A stretch of DNA of 64,000 nucleotides from Trichormus sp. NMC-1 (GTDB lineage: Bacteria; Cyanobacteriota; Cyanobacteriia; Cyanobacteriales; Nostocaceae): contig NZ_LZQD01000001.1 of assembly GCF_001858025.1 (NCBI RefSeq), positions 944,737 through 1,008,736 on the forward strand, read 5' to 3'. Position numbers and translations under genes: made by a program. Below the pieces are notes generated by a model. It had not been told where the DNA came from and did not search any database. It saw only the letters and a list, made by a program, of their open reading frames with translations. This document shows, in pieces, positions 29,300 through 38,200 of this stretch (the stretch's first letter is position 1; the number at the start of each line of letters is the position of its first letter).

Positions 29300-30889
29300 G
29301 TTAATAGCTACAAGTTGCTTTTCTTTTGCTTCTATTGGCGCAGAAAGTGCTGTTTCTAACTCAGCACAACCCAATTTTTCTTCTAAGATGTTCATCACTT
29401 CTCGTCCGAAATCGTTGGGGTTGCGTCGCCAAGCTTGTAAACAGACTTCTCCAAAAAATGAACCGAGTGGTTCCGGGTTCCATAAGAGTTTTTTAGCTGT
29501 CCAAGGCATCAAACTCATCGGATCATAACCTGGTTTGAGGATACCTTCTTTGAAAGCATATTCTTCTAAATGGGTATGAGGTTGCAATCCAATGAAGAAA
29601 ATAGCAGGTTCGACTTTATCAGCACCGAAAATCCGTTCTAATTCCCGATGATAAGCGATCGTTTGGCGAATGGTTTCATGACGTTCGTCAATGACGTTAA
29701 ATGAGTAATTGACGGAAACTAAATCATTAAAGCCCGCTGCTTTTAAGTCACGACAGTTTTGTAACACAGTTCGCAGATTGTAACCCATCCGCATTTTACG
29801 TACAAGTTCTTGAGAACCGCTAGTAATGCCGATTTCAAAATAGTTCATCCCCGTTTTAGCCATCAACTCACACAATTCTGGTGTTAAGTTGTCTGCTCTA
29901 ATGTATGCTGCCCAGTTAATATCTGTCATGCCAGAATCGACAATTTTCTGTAAAAGTTCGACAGCATCATCAATATATTTGCGGGCGGGGATAAATTGAG
30001 CATCGGTAAACCAGAAGTTACGAATACCACGATTGTATAATTGTCGCATCTCAGCTACGACTTCATCGGCAGGATTAATACGTACTTGTTTACCTTCAAC
30101 CACTGTGTAAACGCAATAACAGCAGTTATGAGGACAACCACGTTTGGTTTGGACACCAACGTAAAAATCCTGATCTTGCAGGTAATAATTAAATTCCGGC
30201 CAGATGGTTTCGATATAGTCGTAGTTACAAGCAGTTTTTTCTAAGGGTGTCGGTTGTTCATGAATGAGGCGTTGTCGTGGTTGATTTTCTCCCACTACGT
30301 AACAGCGTTCATCTCGAAATTCTTGTCCACCCAGGAATTTTGTCAGCAAAGTTTCTCCTTCACCTACAGAGATTATAGTCCCTTTGGGTAAGCTTTTACC
30401 CAACTGCTGATAAAATACACTGACTGCACCACCACCAAGAACTACACGCGCTTGAGAGTGATATTGTTGGGCGCGTTTTAAACCACGTTTGACTAAGCCT
30501 AAGTTACGCCACAATTCTACATAGTAGGCGATAAAAATTCGTAAACCGCCTAATGCACCGCGTAATTTGATGAATGGGTTTTTGGCATAGTAAAATTCAA
30601 AGGCGTTTTGTAACGGATTGCCGCCCCGTCCACCCACTGGGGCATATATTTGAATATCTCGCCAAGAAAAGACTAGGAGTGTGGGTTTAAATTCATCAAT
30701 ACAGGCATCTAGGGCAGTATTGTATTCTAAAGGTGGTACTGTGCCTAAGTCAAAAATCCGCTGTTCAATATCAGGAAACTGCTTGTGGACGTGATCTGAA
30801 AGATAAACAACCCCAATAGGAAAGATGGGGTTACAGGGAAGGCGAACGTAAAGTATTCGGTTTTCCGTCATAGTTGTTTTAACTTCCAT
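29297..30889 (-). CDS. B12-binding-domain radical SAM protein
   Basis: 530 residues. N-terminal cobalamin-binding-like domain (~1-200, including VVLGGGAVSVFYQQLGKSLP and SVGEGETLL), then the radical SAM core with GCPHNCCYCVY near residue 258 (CxxxCxxC). The enzyme reaction is unknown. I recall this cyanobacterial family being annotated as linked to photosystem II high-light acclimation, but cannot verify that here. The alternative start MTENRIL (30871) is possible. Monocistronic. Confidence 0.8.
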   Translation of the reverse strand: MEVKTTMTENRILYVRLPCNPIFPIGVVYLSDHVHKQFPDIEQRIFDLGTVPPLEYNTALDACIDEFKPTLLVFSWRDIQIYAPVGGRGGNPLQNAFEFYYAKNPFIKLRGALGGLRIFIAYYVELWRNLGLVKRGLKRAQQYHSQARVVLGGGAVSVFYQQLGKSLPKGTIISVGEGETLLTKFLGGQEFRDERCYVVGENQPRQRLIHEQPTPLEKTACNYDYIETIWPEFNYYLQDQDFYVGVQTKRGCPHNCCYCVYTVVEGKQVRINPADEVVAEMRQLYNRGIRNFWFTDAQFIPARKYIDDAVELLQKIVDSGMTDINWAAYIRADNLTPELCELMAKTGMNYFEIGITSGSQELVRKMRMGYNLRTVLQNCRDLKAAGFNDLVSVNYSFNVIDERHETIRQTIAYHRELERIFGADKVEPAIFFIGLQPHTHLEEYAFKEGILKPGYDPMSLMPWTAKKLLWNPEPLGSFFGEVCLQAWRRNPNDFGREVMNILEEKLGCAELETALSAPIEAKEKQLVAIN

Positions 30890-30982
30890 CTTACCGATTT
30901 TGAGGGAATTTGTGGGCTTAATATTAATTTACCAATATTTATTTTTATTTTGCTTGATTTATTGAATCAGCTAATTATTGAA

Positions 30983-31890
30983 CTACGTAAATTTACTCGC
31001 TACCAAGAAAATTGCTTGCTCAATTGCTACTACTTTGGGGTGACAAGAAAGACAACAGAATCATATAAAATTTCGATAAAAATACTAGACACACTTGTTG
31101 TTTTTTTTTACAATGCAGTTAATACCTCAATGCTTGGGTGTCGAAGTTGTTTTCTGGACTTTGAATTACCGCTTGCTTTTTGTGACTGACGTTATTTGCA
31201 TTGCAAACAAGAAAATAAAGGACAATGTGATGAAATTATCTCGAATTCTGCCATTGGTTGTTGGTAGTGCTGTGGCTGGTATGGTGGTTAGTGGTGCATC
31301 TCCAGCGCAAGCTTTGGATTGGACTTGGAGTTATACTGGTACGGGAGTTAATGCTGCGGGAACATTTACCACAAACGACACTCCAAACGGTTCAGGTTTT
31401 TACACTATTTCTGCTATCACTGGTACTAGAAATAGTAATACCATAAACTCCTTACTAGGAGCGGGAGTTTTTGGAAATAATAATCTGATTTCTCTGTCTT
31501 CACCTTACCTAACCAATGGCGGTGCTTTTGCTTACTTTGCAGGGGGTAATCCGTTCAATGTGTCTTATTCTTCTGCAACAGGCTGGAGAGACTCTAATAT
31601 TAGTGTAACTTTCACCGCATCTGCATCAACACCCGTCCCCTTCGACATTCCCGGTGGTGCAACCATCCCCACAGTCGGTTCTCTATTTGCTCTAGGATTG
31701 ATGAGACAAGCTAAAAAACGTCTAGCAGCAAAAACCCTCGTTGTTAACCCTGTAGTTTCATAGATTAACTGTCAGAATCAGGATGTCCAGGATTTAAGGA
31801 TGTACAGGATGGTTTATTAGGGTGCGTTGGATATTTAAGAATCTGTTTATTTGATAGATTCTTGTAGTCTGATGCACTCTATTAACTGAC
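30983..31890 (+). repeat. Tandem duplication unit 1 (secreted-protein cassette)
   Basis: Leader (TTTACTCGCTACCAAGAAAA ... GTTGTTTTTTTTTACAAT), the signal-peptide codons, the C-terminal sorting tail and about 110 bp of 3' flank (starting AATCAGGATGTCCAGGATTT) all recur in unit 2. The central coding part does not. Approximate edges. Confidence 0.7.
31230..31763 (+). CDS. Secreted CTERM-tailed protein, paralogue 1
   Basis: 177 residues. Signal peptide MKLSRILPLVVGSAVAGMVV ... SPAQA, a Gly/Thr/Ser-rich mature domain and a C-terminal sorting-like tail: PVPFDIPGGATIP, hydrophobic VGSLFALGLM, then RQAKKR. This is the cyanobacterial PFE/PEP-CTERM type, expected to be handled by an exosortase-like enzyme. 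The start at 31230 is set by the signal peptide; longer frames run through the leader. The function of the mature domain is unknown. Confidence 0.75.
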   Translation: MKLSRILPLVVGSAVAGMVVSGASPAQALDWTWSYTGTGVNAAGTFTTNDTPNGSGFYTISAITGTRNSNTINSLLGAGVFGNNNLISLSSPYLTNGGAFAYFAGGNPFNVSYSSATGWRDSNISVTFTASASTPVPFDIPGGATIPTVGSLFALGLMRQAKKRLAAKTLVVNPVVS

Positions 31891-31911
31891 TATTAAATCA
31901 GCCAGTTCTTA

Positions 31912-32785
31912 ATAACCGTAAATTTACTTACCACAAAAAAATTGCTTGCACAAGTTCTGCTACTGTGCAGTGACGTGAAATATAACGAAACATAATAAAT
32001 ACTCATATAAAACTTCAGTAAAGATACTAGACAACTTTGTTGTTTTTTTTACAATCTAGTTAGTATCTAAATGCTCAGGTGTTCAATTTTTTTTCTCAAC
32101 TTTGAATCACTGGTTGTTTTGTGCGGTTGATGTTATTTGCAAACAAGAAAAAAGGGAAACAGTGATGAAATTATCTCGGATTTTGCCATTAGTGGTTGGT
32201 GGTGCTGTTGCTGGTATTGTCATTAGTAGTGCATCTCCAGCGCAAGCTTTAACGTATAACTGGAATTACACGGGTTTATCAAACACTAGTGGAACATTCG
32301 ATCAGACTGGTGGAACAATAACAAGTTTTACTGGTACAGTGGGTGGTACTGCCATAACTGGGTTGTTACCTATCGGTACTATAATTGGGGGAGCCGGTGT
32401 GGATAACTTATTTCCTCTTACAGGGCGTGGCGTGGGGTTCTCTACTGCAAGTGATACCTTTGCAATATATTTTTCTGGGGGTCTAACAAGTATATGGCAA
32501 GAGGGTTTAGAAGATATTATTGGGACTGGAGTGTTCAATGCCACTCCCGTACCCTTCGACATTCCCGGAGGTGCAACCATCCCTACAGTCGGTTCTCTAT
32601 TTGCTCTAGGGTTGATGAGAAAAGCTAAAAAACGTCTAGCAGCAAAAACCCTCGTTGTTAACCCTGTAGAGACTGTCTGAATCAGGATGTCCAGGATTTA
32701 AGGATGTACAGGATGGTTTATTAGGGTGCGTTGGATATTTAAGAATCTGTTTATTTGATAGATTTCTGTAGCCTGACGCACTTTA
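31912..32785 (+). repeat. Tandem duplication unit 2 (secreted-protein cassette)
   Basis: Second copy of the cassette. Leader, signal codons, tail codons and 3' flank match unit 1 closely; the 3' flank is nearly identical over about 110 bp. Approximate edges. Confidence 0.7.
32165..32680 (+). CDS. Secreted CTERM-tailed protein, paralogue 2
   Basis: 171 residues. Signal peptide and tail (TPVPFDIPGGATIPTVGSLF, then ALGLMRKAKKR) nearly identical to paralogue 1, while the mature core (residues ~35-135) shows only composition-level resemblance. Same leader layout, so likely the same control. Start at 32165 preceded by AAAGGGAAACAGTG. Confidence 0.75.
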   Translation: MKLSRILPLVVGGAVAGIVISSASPAQALTYNWNYTGLSNTSGTFDQTGGTITSFTGTVGGTAITGLLPIGTIIGGAGVDNLFPLTGRGVGFSTASDTFAIYFSGGLTSIWQEGLEDIIGTGVFNATPVPFDIPGGATIPTVGSLFALGLMRKAKKRLAAKTLVVNPVETV

Positions 32786-32895
32786 TAAACTGACAAAAAT
32801 TCCTATCTTCTCAAATCCTCACACCCACAAAAAACCATCCTGTAAATCCTTAAATCCTGATTCAGACAAAAGCACAAAAAGAGAGTATTTAGGGG

Positions 32896-32924
32896 TTGAC
32901 AACTGATTTGAAATTTGTTATCAT
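32896..32924 (+). promoter_or_regulatory. Consensus promoter of cassette A (candidate small RNA)
   Basis: TTGACA (32896-32901), 17-bp spacer, TATCAT (32919-32924). The spacer ACTGATTTGAAATTTGT is an imperfect palindrome. The same promoter design recurs at 34248-34276. Confidence 0.65.
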
Positions 32925-32930
32925 GAACTC

Positions 32931-33010
32931 GATAAGGAAGAAGTATTTTAAATTAAATATGATAACGATAAATTGGATAGGGGTTTAGCAATGCTAAACC
33001 CCTAAATTAG
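32931..33010 (+). ncRNA. Candidate small RNA A
   Basis: The predicted start, 7 bp after the -10, begins GATAAGGAAGAAGTATTTTA. This 5' segment is shared with candidate B. It ends in a strong hairpin (AGGGGTTTAG / CTAAACCCCT, 32979-33002) followed by only a weak T tract. No conserved reading frame with candidate B. Expression is not demonstrated; it could instead be a leader of the gene at 33205. Confidence 0.4.
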
Positions 33011-33140
33011 TTTGATTCAAAAATGTGAAATTGATGTTTCTTGTGAGAATCAGGATTTAAGGATGAACAGGATAATACAGCAGATTGCAGATCAATGAGG
33101 TACAGAATCAAAATTGAAACTTAGACACCAAGCCAGTTTT

Positions 33141-33176
<36 letters not shown>

Positions 33177-33204
33177 ATTCTGCTGTAACAGGAATTAAAA
33201 TTTG

Positions 33205-34152
33205 ATGACTCGCTTTATACATGACCAATTCGCCAAACAATATCTAACACAACTATTAACACCTTACGGAGAAGTAGAAACCAGCAAAGATATCACCGCA
33301 GAAGTCAGACAAGTTGACGTATTGTTTATACCCTCACCCCAACCAACACAAACTTTAGAAACACTAGGAATTCTAGGACGAATGGCGACAAATTATGCCA
33401 TATTTGAACCATTTCGTAACCCTGTCAGCAAAAGTGAAATTCGCAGTTGTATGGGTAAATTGTTTGACGTTCATGCAGACTTAGAACGGGAATCTAAACG
33501 CAATGATACGCGAATAACCGAAACAGAATTACCCCAATTATGGATTTTTACTCCTACAGCATCAGTAGAAATTCTAGAGAGTTTTAATGGTACTGTGGAC
33601 GAAGAAAACTGGCAAAAAGGTCTTTATTTTTTGCCAAAAGGATTAAAAACCGTAATTGTTGTAATTCATCAACTTCCCAGTACACCCGAAAACCTGTTCT
33701 TGAGGATATTAGGTAGAGGAAAAGTACAAAGACAAGCAGTAGAAGAATTAGAAGCACTAGCAAATAATAGTCCGTTTCTTGCAGATGTCATAGAATTAGT
33801 ACATGACCTAATTGCTGTGTTATCTGCACGTCAACGACAAGAACAAGATATTGATCAAGATGATCAGGAGTTAATTATGAAATTATCCCAGATGTATCAG
33901 CAACAATTAGAAGAGATTAAAAAACACGAACGACAAGAAGGACTTCAAGAAGGACGACAAGAAGGACGACAAGAAGGTATAGAAAGAGAACGACGCGCTA
34001 TGATTGAAAGTATCCTGCAAGTACGGTTTGGTGCAGTTGATTCACAGTTAGCGACAATTATCAACCCTCTGATTGCAATGTCCAGAGAAGAATTTACTCC
34101 TTTGCTTTTACAATTATCTCGTGAGGAGTTATTAGCTAGATTTGCACAATAA
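33205..34152 (+). CDS. Rpn/PD-(D/E)XK-like protein of unknown function
   Basis: 315 residues. N-terminal half (MTRFIHDQFAKQYLTQLLTP ... DITAEVRQVDVLFIPSP) resembles cyanobacterial Rpn-type putative nucleases related to transposase-associated PD-(D/E)XK proteins. The second half is a charged coiled-coil with an EGRQEGRQEGRQEG repeat encoded by 12-bp DNA repeats, typical of these proteins. Such genes are numerous and fast-evolving in Nostoc. Start ATG at 33205. It is flanked on both sides by the twin promoter-hairpin cassettes. Confidence 0.65.
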   Translation: MTRFIHDQFAKQYLTQLLTPYGEVETSKDITAEVRQVDVLFIPSPQPTQTLETLGILGRMATNYAIFEPFRNPVSKSEIRSCMGKLFDVHADLERESKRNDTRITETELPQLWIFTPTASVEILESFNGTVDEENWQKGLYFLPKGLKTVIVVIHQLPSTPENLFLRILGRGKVQRQAVEELEALANNSPFLADVIELVHDLIAVLSARQRQEQDIDQDDQELIMKLSQMYQQQLEEIKKHERQEGLQEGRQEGRQEGIERERRAMIESILQVRFGAVDSQLATIINPLIAMSREEFTPLLLQLSREELLARFAQ

Positions 34153-34247
34153 ACATCTGTTACAGAGGAAGAAGGACACTTAAATCTCTTTGAGAAACTT
34201 TTGGCTTTCCATCATTTCTGTTGTTGAACATAAAGTGTATTGGGGGA

Positions 34248-34276
34248 TTGACAACAGATTAAAAATCTGTTATCAT
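34248..34276 (+). promoter_or_regulatory. Consensus promoter of cassette B with palindromic spacer
   Basis: TTGACA (34248-34253), 17 bp, TATCAT (34271-34276). The spacer ACAGATTAAAAATCTGT is a perfect 7-bp inverted repeat. A second palindrome, TTATCA-N6-TGATAA, overlaps the -10 and the start site. Two nested palindromes suggest operator control. Confidence 0.7.
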
Positions 34277-34282
34277 TAAATT

Positions 34283-34360
34283 GATAAGGAAGAACTATTT
34301 AAAATTCTAAAATATCCAGATACCCGGTTTCCTTGAGAAATCGGGTATCTATTCTTTTTG
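34283..34360 (+). ncRNA. Candidate small RNA B
   Basis: Starts GATAAGGAAGAACTATTTAA, shared with candidate A, and ends in an intrinsic terminator at 34318-34360. The predicted length is about 75 nt and no ATG reading frame lies inside. Promoter, short body and terminator are all present, which is the form of a stand-alone bacterial sRNA gene. Not matched to a family I can name. Confidence 0.55.
34318..34360 (+). terminator. Intrinsic terminator of cassette B
   Basis: AGATACCCGGTTTC (34318-34331) pairs with GAAATCGGGTATCT (34337-34350), 14 bp with one G-U, loop CTTGA, followed by ATTCTTTTTG. Confidence 0.8.
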
Positions 34361-34510
34361 TCAGGAAATTTTTATAAAAAAGACATAACTTTAGATAGAA
34401 ATAATGCAGAAAATACTAGTTGGTAGTCGGAGTTACAGCAACTGGGGATCGGGCGATGTTAGTTTTGCTTGTGTAATGTAAAATTGTGGCGTAAAAGCTC
34501 CTCAGCAGTT

Positions 34511-34909
34511 ATGGCTCAAATATTAGATCCTCTACCACCAGAGCAATCGGGGAAAATTCTCTGCTGCTACGTCAATGCCACGAGTAAAATGCAGGTGGCT
34601 CGCATTTCCAATATTCCTAACTGGTACTTTGAAAGGGTCGTGTTTCCTGGACAAAGGTTAGTTTTTGAAGCCCCGAAAGAAGCTCAGATGGAGATTCATA
34701 CGGGAATGATGGCAAGTGCAATTTTATCAGATACAATTGGGTGCGATCGCCTTGCTCTCAGGGAAACTACTAGTGATGAGTGTGATGATACAGACTCTTC
34801 AGAAGAAATAAACTCGATAAATAACACTTCGATGGGTTCTTCCATAAATACAAAAGTTGAAGATTCTACAAAACCCTTACAAATTCTGGGATTAGCATCG
34901 GTTGATTGA
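34511..34909 (+). CDS. DUF1830-domain protein
   Basis: 132 residues. The DUF1830 core ILCCYVNATSKMQVARISNI ... PNWYFERVVFPGQRLVFEAP is intact; the C-terminal ~45 residues are an acidic, Ser/Thr-rich variable tail. A cyanobacteria-specific family of unknown function. I chose ATG 34511 because the family starts near here. A good terminator follows. Confidence 0.85.
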   Translation: MAQILDPLPPEQSGKILCCYVNATSKMQVARISNIPNWYFERVVFPGQRLVFEAPKEAQMEIHTGMMASAILSDTIGCDRLALRETTSDECDDTDSSEEINSINNTSMGSSINTKVEDSTKPLQILGLASVD

Positions 34910-34931
34910 AAAAAATTTTCTCAATTTTTAG

Positions 34932-34957
34932 GGTTGCTGAATTCAGCAGCCTTTTTT
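34932..34957 (+). terminator. Rho-independent terminator after the DUF1830 gene
   Basis: GGTTGCTG (34932-34939) pairs with CAGCAGCC (34944-34951), loop AATT, followed by six T. Confidence 0.85.
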
Positions 34958-35277
34958 GTTTAGCTTAAACAGTAGAAACCTCTCACCTACCCGAAAGAGA
35001 GGTGATGAACACTTCTTGGTTTTTTGACAAAATGATATAATTTTATACAGATGGGTGTAACTCAATTAAATGCTGAAAAGCAGCCTATCAAAAAAAGTTA
35101 AAAATTATCTCCAAAAGTCCCTAGGGCATAGGGCTTTAAAGCTCGGTTAATGTCTTTATAGAAGAGTCGCCGAGAAGCCCACACTCACCTGTTCGCGTAG
35201 CGTGCCGCAAGGCATAAGGGGGTATGTGGAGTATGTCACTAAAGTGATCTAAACTCTGATTACTTTGTAATTGGAAT
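34958..35277. other. Leader of the diguanylate cyclase gene
   Basis: About 320 bases with no gene. Contains a REP-like piece (GTTCGCGTAGCGTGCCGCAA near 35190). No consensus promoter identified. Confidence 0.4.
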
Positions 35278-38200
35278 ATGACTTATCCCTCTGTCAACTG
35301 GTTCGCTAAAACATTCGCCAATTTGCCTCTACGAACCCTGTTGATTGTGCCGTTTGTTTTGCAAACTGTGGGAGTGGTGACGCTAGTGGGTTATTTTTCC
35401 TACCGTAGCGGAGAGGAGGCTGTAGAGAAGCTTGCAGATCAGTTGATGATGGAGGTGAGCGATCGCATTGATCAACATCTGAATAGTTATTTAGGGAAAG
35501 CCCAGGAAATCAACCGCATAAATGTAGATGCCTTCGAGTCGGGAATTTTAGACTTGAATGATTTTAACACCTTGGGAAAATATTTTTATCGTCAGGTGCG
35601 ATCGCCTATGGTGGGGCGTAGCCCATCGCTCAATTTTGGTTATGTTAACTTTGGCAGTGAAAAGGGAGGATTTATTGGTGCTGGTTATGGACTGGGTAAT
35701 AAGTTAGAAATAGCAGAAATTCCCCTATCTGACCAAAGCAAATTCCGCTTTTACTCAGTAGATGACCAGGGTAATAGGCTCTCTTTAGTAGCTACGCTGA
35801 AAAACCCCCAATATTCTAATTTTGCCTGGTATTCAGATGCAGTCAAAGCTGGTAAGCCGATTTGGAGTTCAATTTACACCTGGGGCGGTTTACCTAATCG
35901 CATCAGCATTTCAGCAAGCACTCCAGTGTATGACGAGCAGAAAAAGCTGCTAGGTGTACTCGGTATTGATTTGGAACTCTATCAAATCAGTCAGTTTCTG
36001 AAAACACTGGATCATAAAAGATCCGGTCACACTTTTATTATGGAGCGATCCGGGCTAATTGTTGCTAGTTCCGAAGATGAATCTCCAGCCCCCATCATCA
36101 ATGGTACAGCTACAAGACTCAAAGCCTTAAATAGCAGTGAACCTGTGATCCGCGAGGTAACGCAGGATTTAATGCAGCGGTTTGGCAGTTTAAATACCAT
36201 TACTCAGCCTCAAAATTTCCGCCCTGATTTAGAGCAAAAACCCTTTGTGAGAGTTACGCCTTACCGCGACGATTACGGCTTAGATTGGCTCGTGGTGACG
36301 GTGATTCCTGAATCAGAATTTACGGCAGAGATTCATGCTAATGCCCAAACAACCTTTCTGTTTTGTGGTTTAGCATTGGTAATTGCTATTGGCACGGGTA
36401 GCCTCACTGCATACTGGATAGCTAAACCGATTTTGCGATTGAGCCGAGCTAGTCAAGCTATGGCTAAAGGAGAGTGGCAAGAGCCTTTATCTGAAGATAT
36501 AGCCATAGCAGAACTGAAGGTTTTAGCAACATCCTTTAACCAGATGTCTGCTCAAGTCAAAAAATCATTTCAGGAATCGGAAAGCAAATTTTCGACCATT
36601 TTTCATACCACTCCTGACCCCGTTTGGATTGCTACATTAGCTGAAGGAAGGTGTTTGAATGTTAATGAAAGTTTTTGTAATTTTTGGGAAGATACCCCAG
36701 AAAATATCATCGGTAAAACCTGCGTAGAATTGGGATTGTGGGAAAATATAGAAGATTTGCACCACTTCAAACAGACGCTAATTAATAAAGGAATTCTCCA
36801 GAATTTTAAAGTAGTGATTCGCACTTACTCAAAGCAAAGCAAGACCGTTCTCATGTCAGCTAGGGTGGAACGTTTAGATGGCCAGGATTGTGTGATTGGG
36901 ATGATGAAAGATGTCACCGATCTCTACAACGAGCTTCGTTTACGCAAACAAACCGAACAAATTTTATTAGAGAGTGAATATCGATTTAGAAGTTTATTTG
37001 AAAATTCCCCTGTTGCTTATCAATCCCTCGATGAACAGGGATGTTTTATTGATGTCAACTCGCAATTTTGTAACTTATTGGGATATACCCCAGCAGAACT
37101 CATAGGTAAGCCTTTTGGCGAGTTTTGGTCACGGAAGACACAATTATATTTCCCAGAAGCATTTGCACATTTCAAATGTAATAAAAAGGCAAGTGCAGAA
37201 TTGTATCTAACAAGAAAGGATGGTAGTGAGATTGTCGCTCTGCTCGAAGGTCGTGTTCAGTATGAACCAGACGGTCAATTTGTGAGGACACATTGCGTTT
37301 TATACGACATCACCGAACGCAAGTACATGGAGGAAGCATTACAGTATAGCCAGAATTTACTCCACACATTAGCGTCTAATATCCCTGGAACTATGTACAC
37401 TCTTGTACAACATTCTGATGAATCTGCAACTTTTGAGTACGTCAGCTTGGGTTGTCGATATCTTTTAGAATTAGAACCAGAAGAAATTTTAGAAAATGCT
37501 AATCTTTGTTTTGCACAAATTCATCCTGATGACCGGGTGGGATATCATGCAGCAGCAGCCCTTAGTGCCAAAACTCTCAAGCCATTTTTTTACGAATGGC
37601 GACTAATTACACCTTCGGGAAAACTCAAGTGGGTACAAGCAAATTCTCGTCCTGAACTGCGACAGAATGGTGATATTGTTTGGCATGGTGTTTTACTCAA
37701 TATCACTAAGAGTAAACAAGCAGAAGAAGCTCTGCGCCAGAGTCAGCATTTTATTGAACGGATTACAGAACTAACGCCAAACCTACTTTATATTTACGAT
37801 CTCACCGAACAGCGTAATGTTTACATAAATCGCTCTGTTGCGGAAATATTAGGATATTCAGCCGCAGAAATTCATAAAATGGGAGCTAATTTGTTTCCCA
37901 CTATCTGTCATCCTGATGATCTAAATCGGGTCTATACGGCGATACAACAGACTATTTATCTGCAAGATCATCAGTTCATTGAAATAGAATATCGTGTTAG
38001 GGATACTCAAGGTCAATGGCGTTGGCTTTATAGTCGCGATACGGTTTTTTCTAGAACTGAGAATGGCAACGTTAAACAAACTTTAGGAACATCCCAAGAT
38101 ATTACTGATCGCAAACAAGCAGAGTTAGAACTAAGGAAAAGTCGAGATTTTAAAGAAGCTATTTATAACGAATCTACCGATGCTATTTTTCTGGTTGATG

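Noticed and set aside
32958-32990. Mini reading frame MITINWIGV in candidate RNA A
   Set aside because: Not conserved in candidate RNA B and no ribosome binding site at a proper distance.
34958-35277. Possible short gene ahead of the diguanylate cyclase
   Set aside because: Only fragmentary frames crossing a REP-like element.
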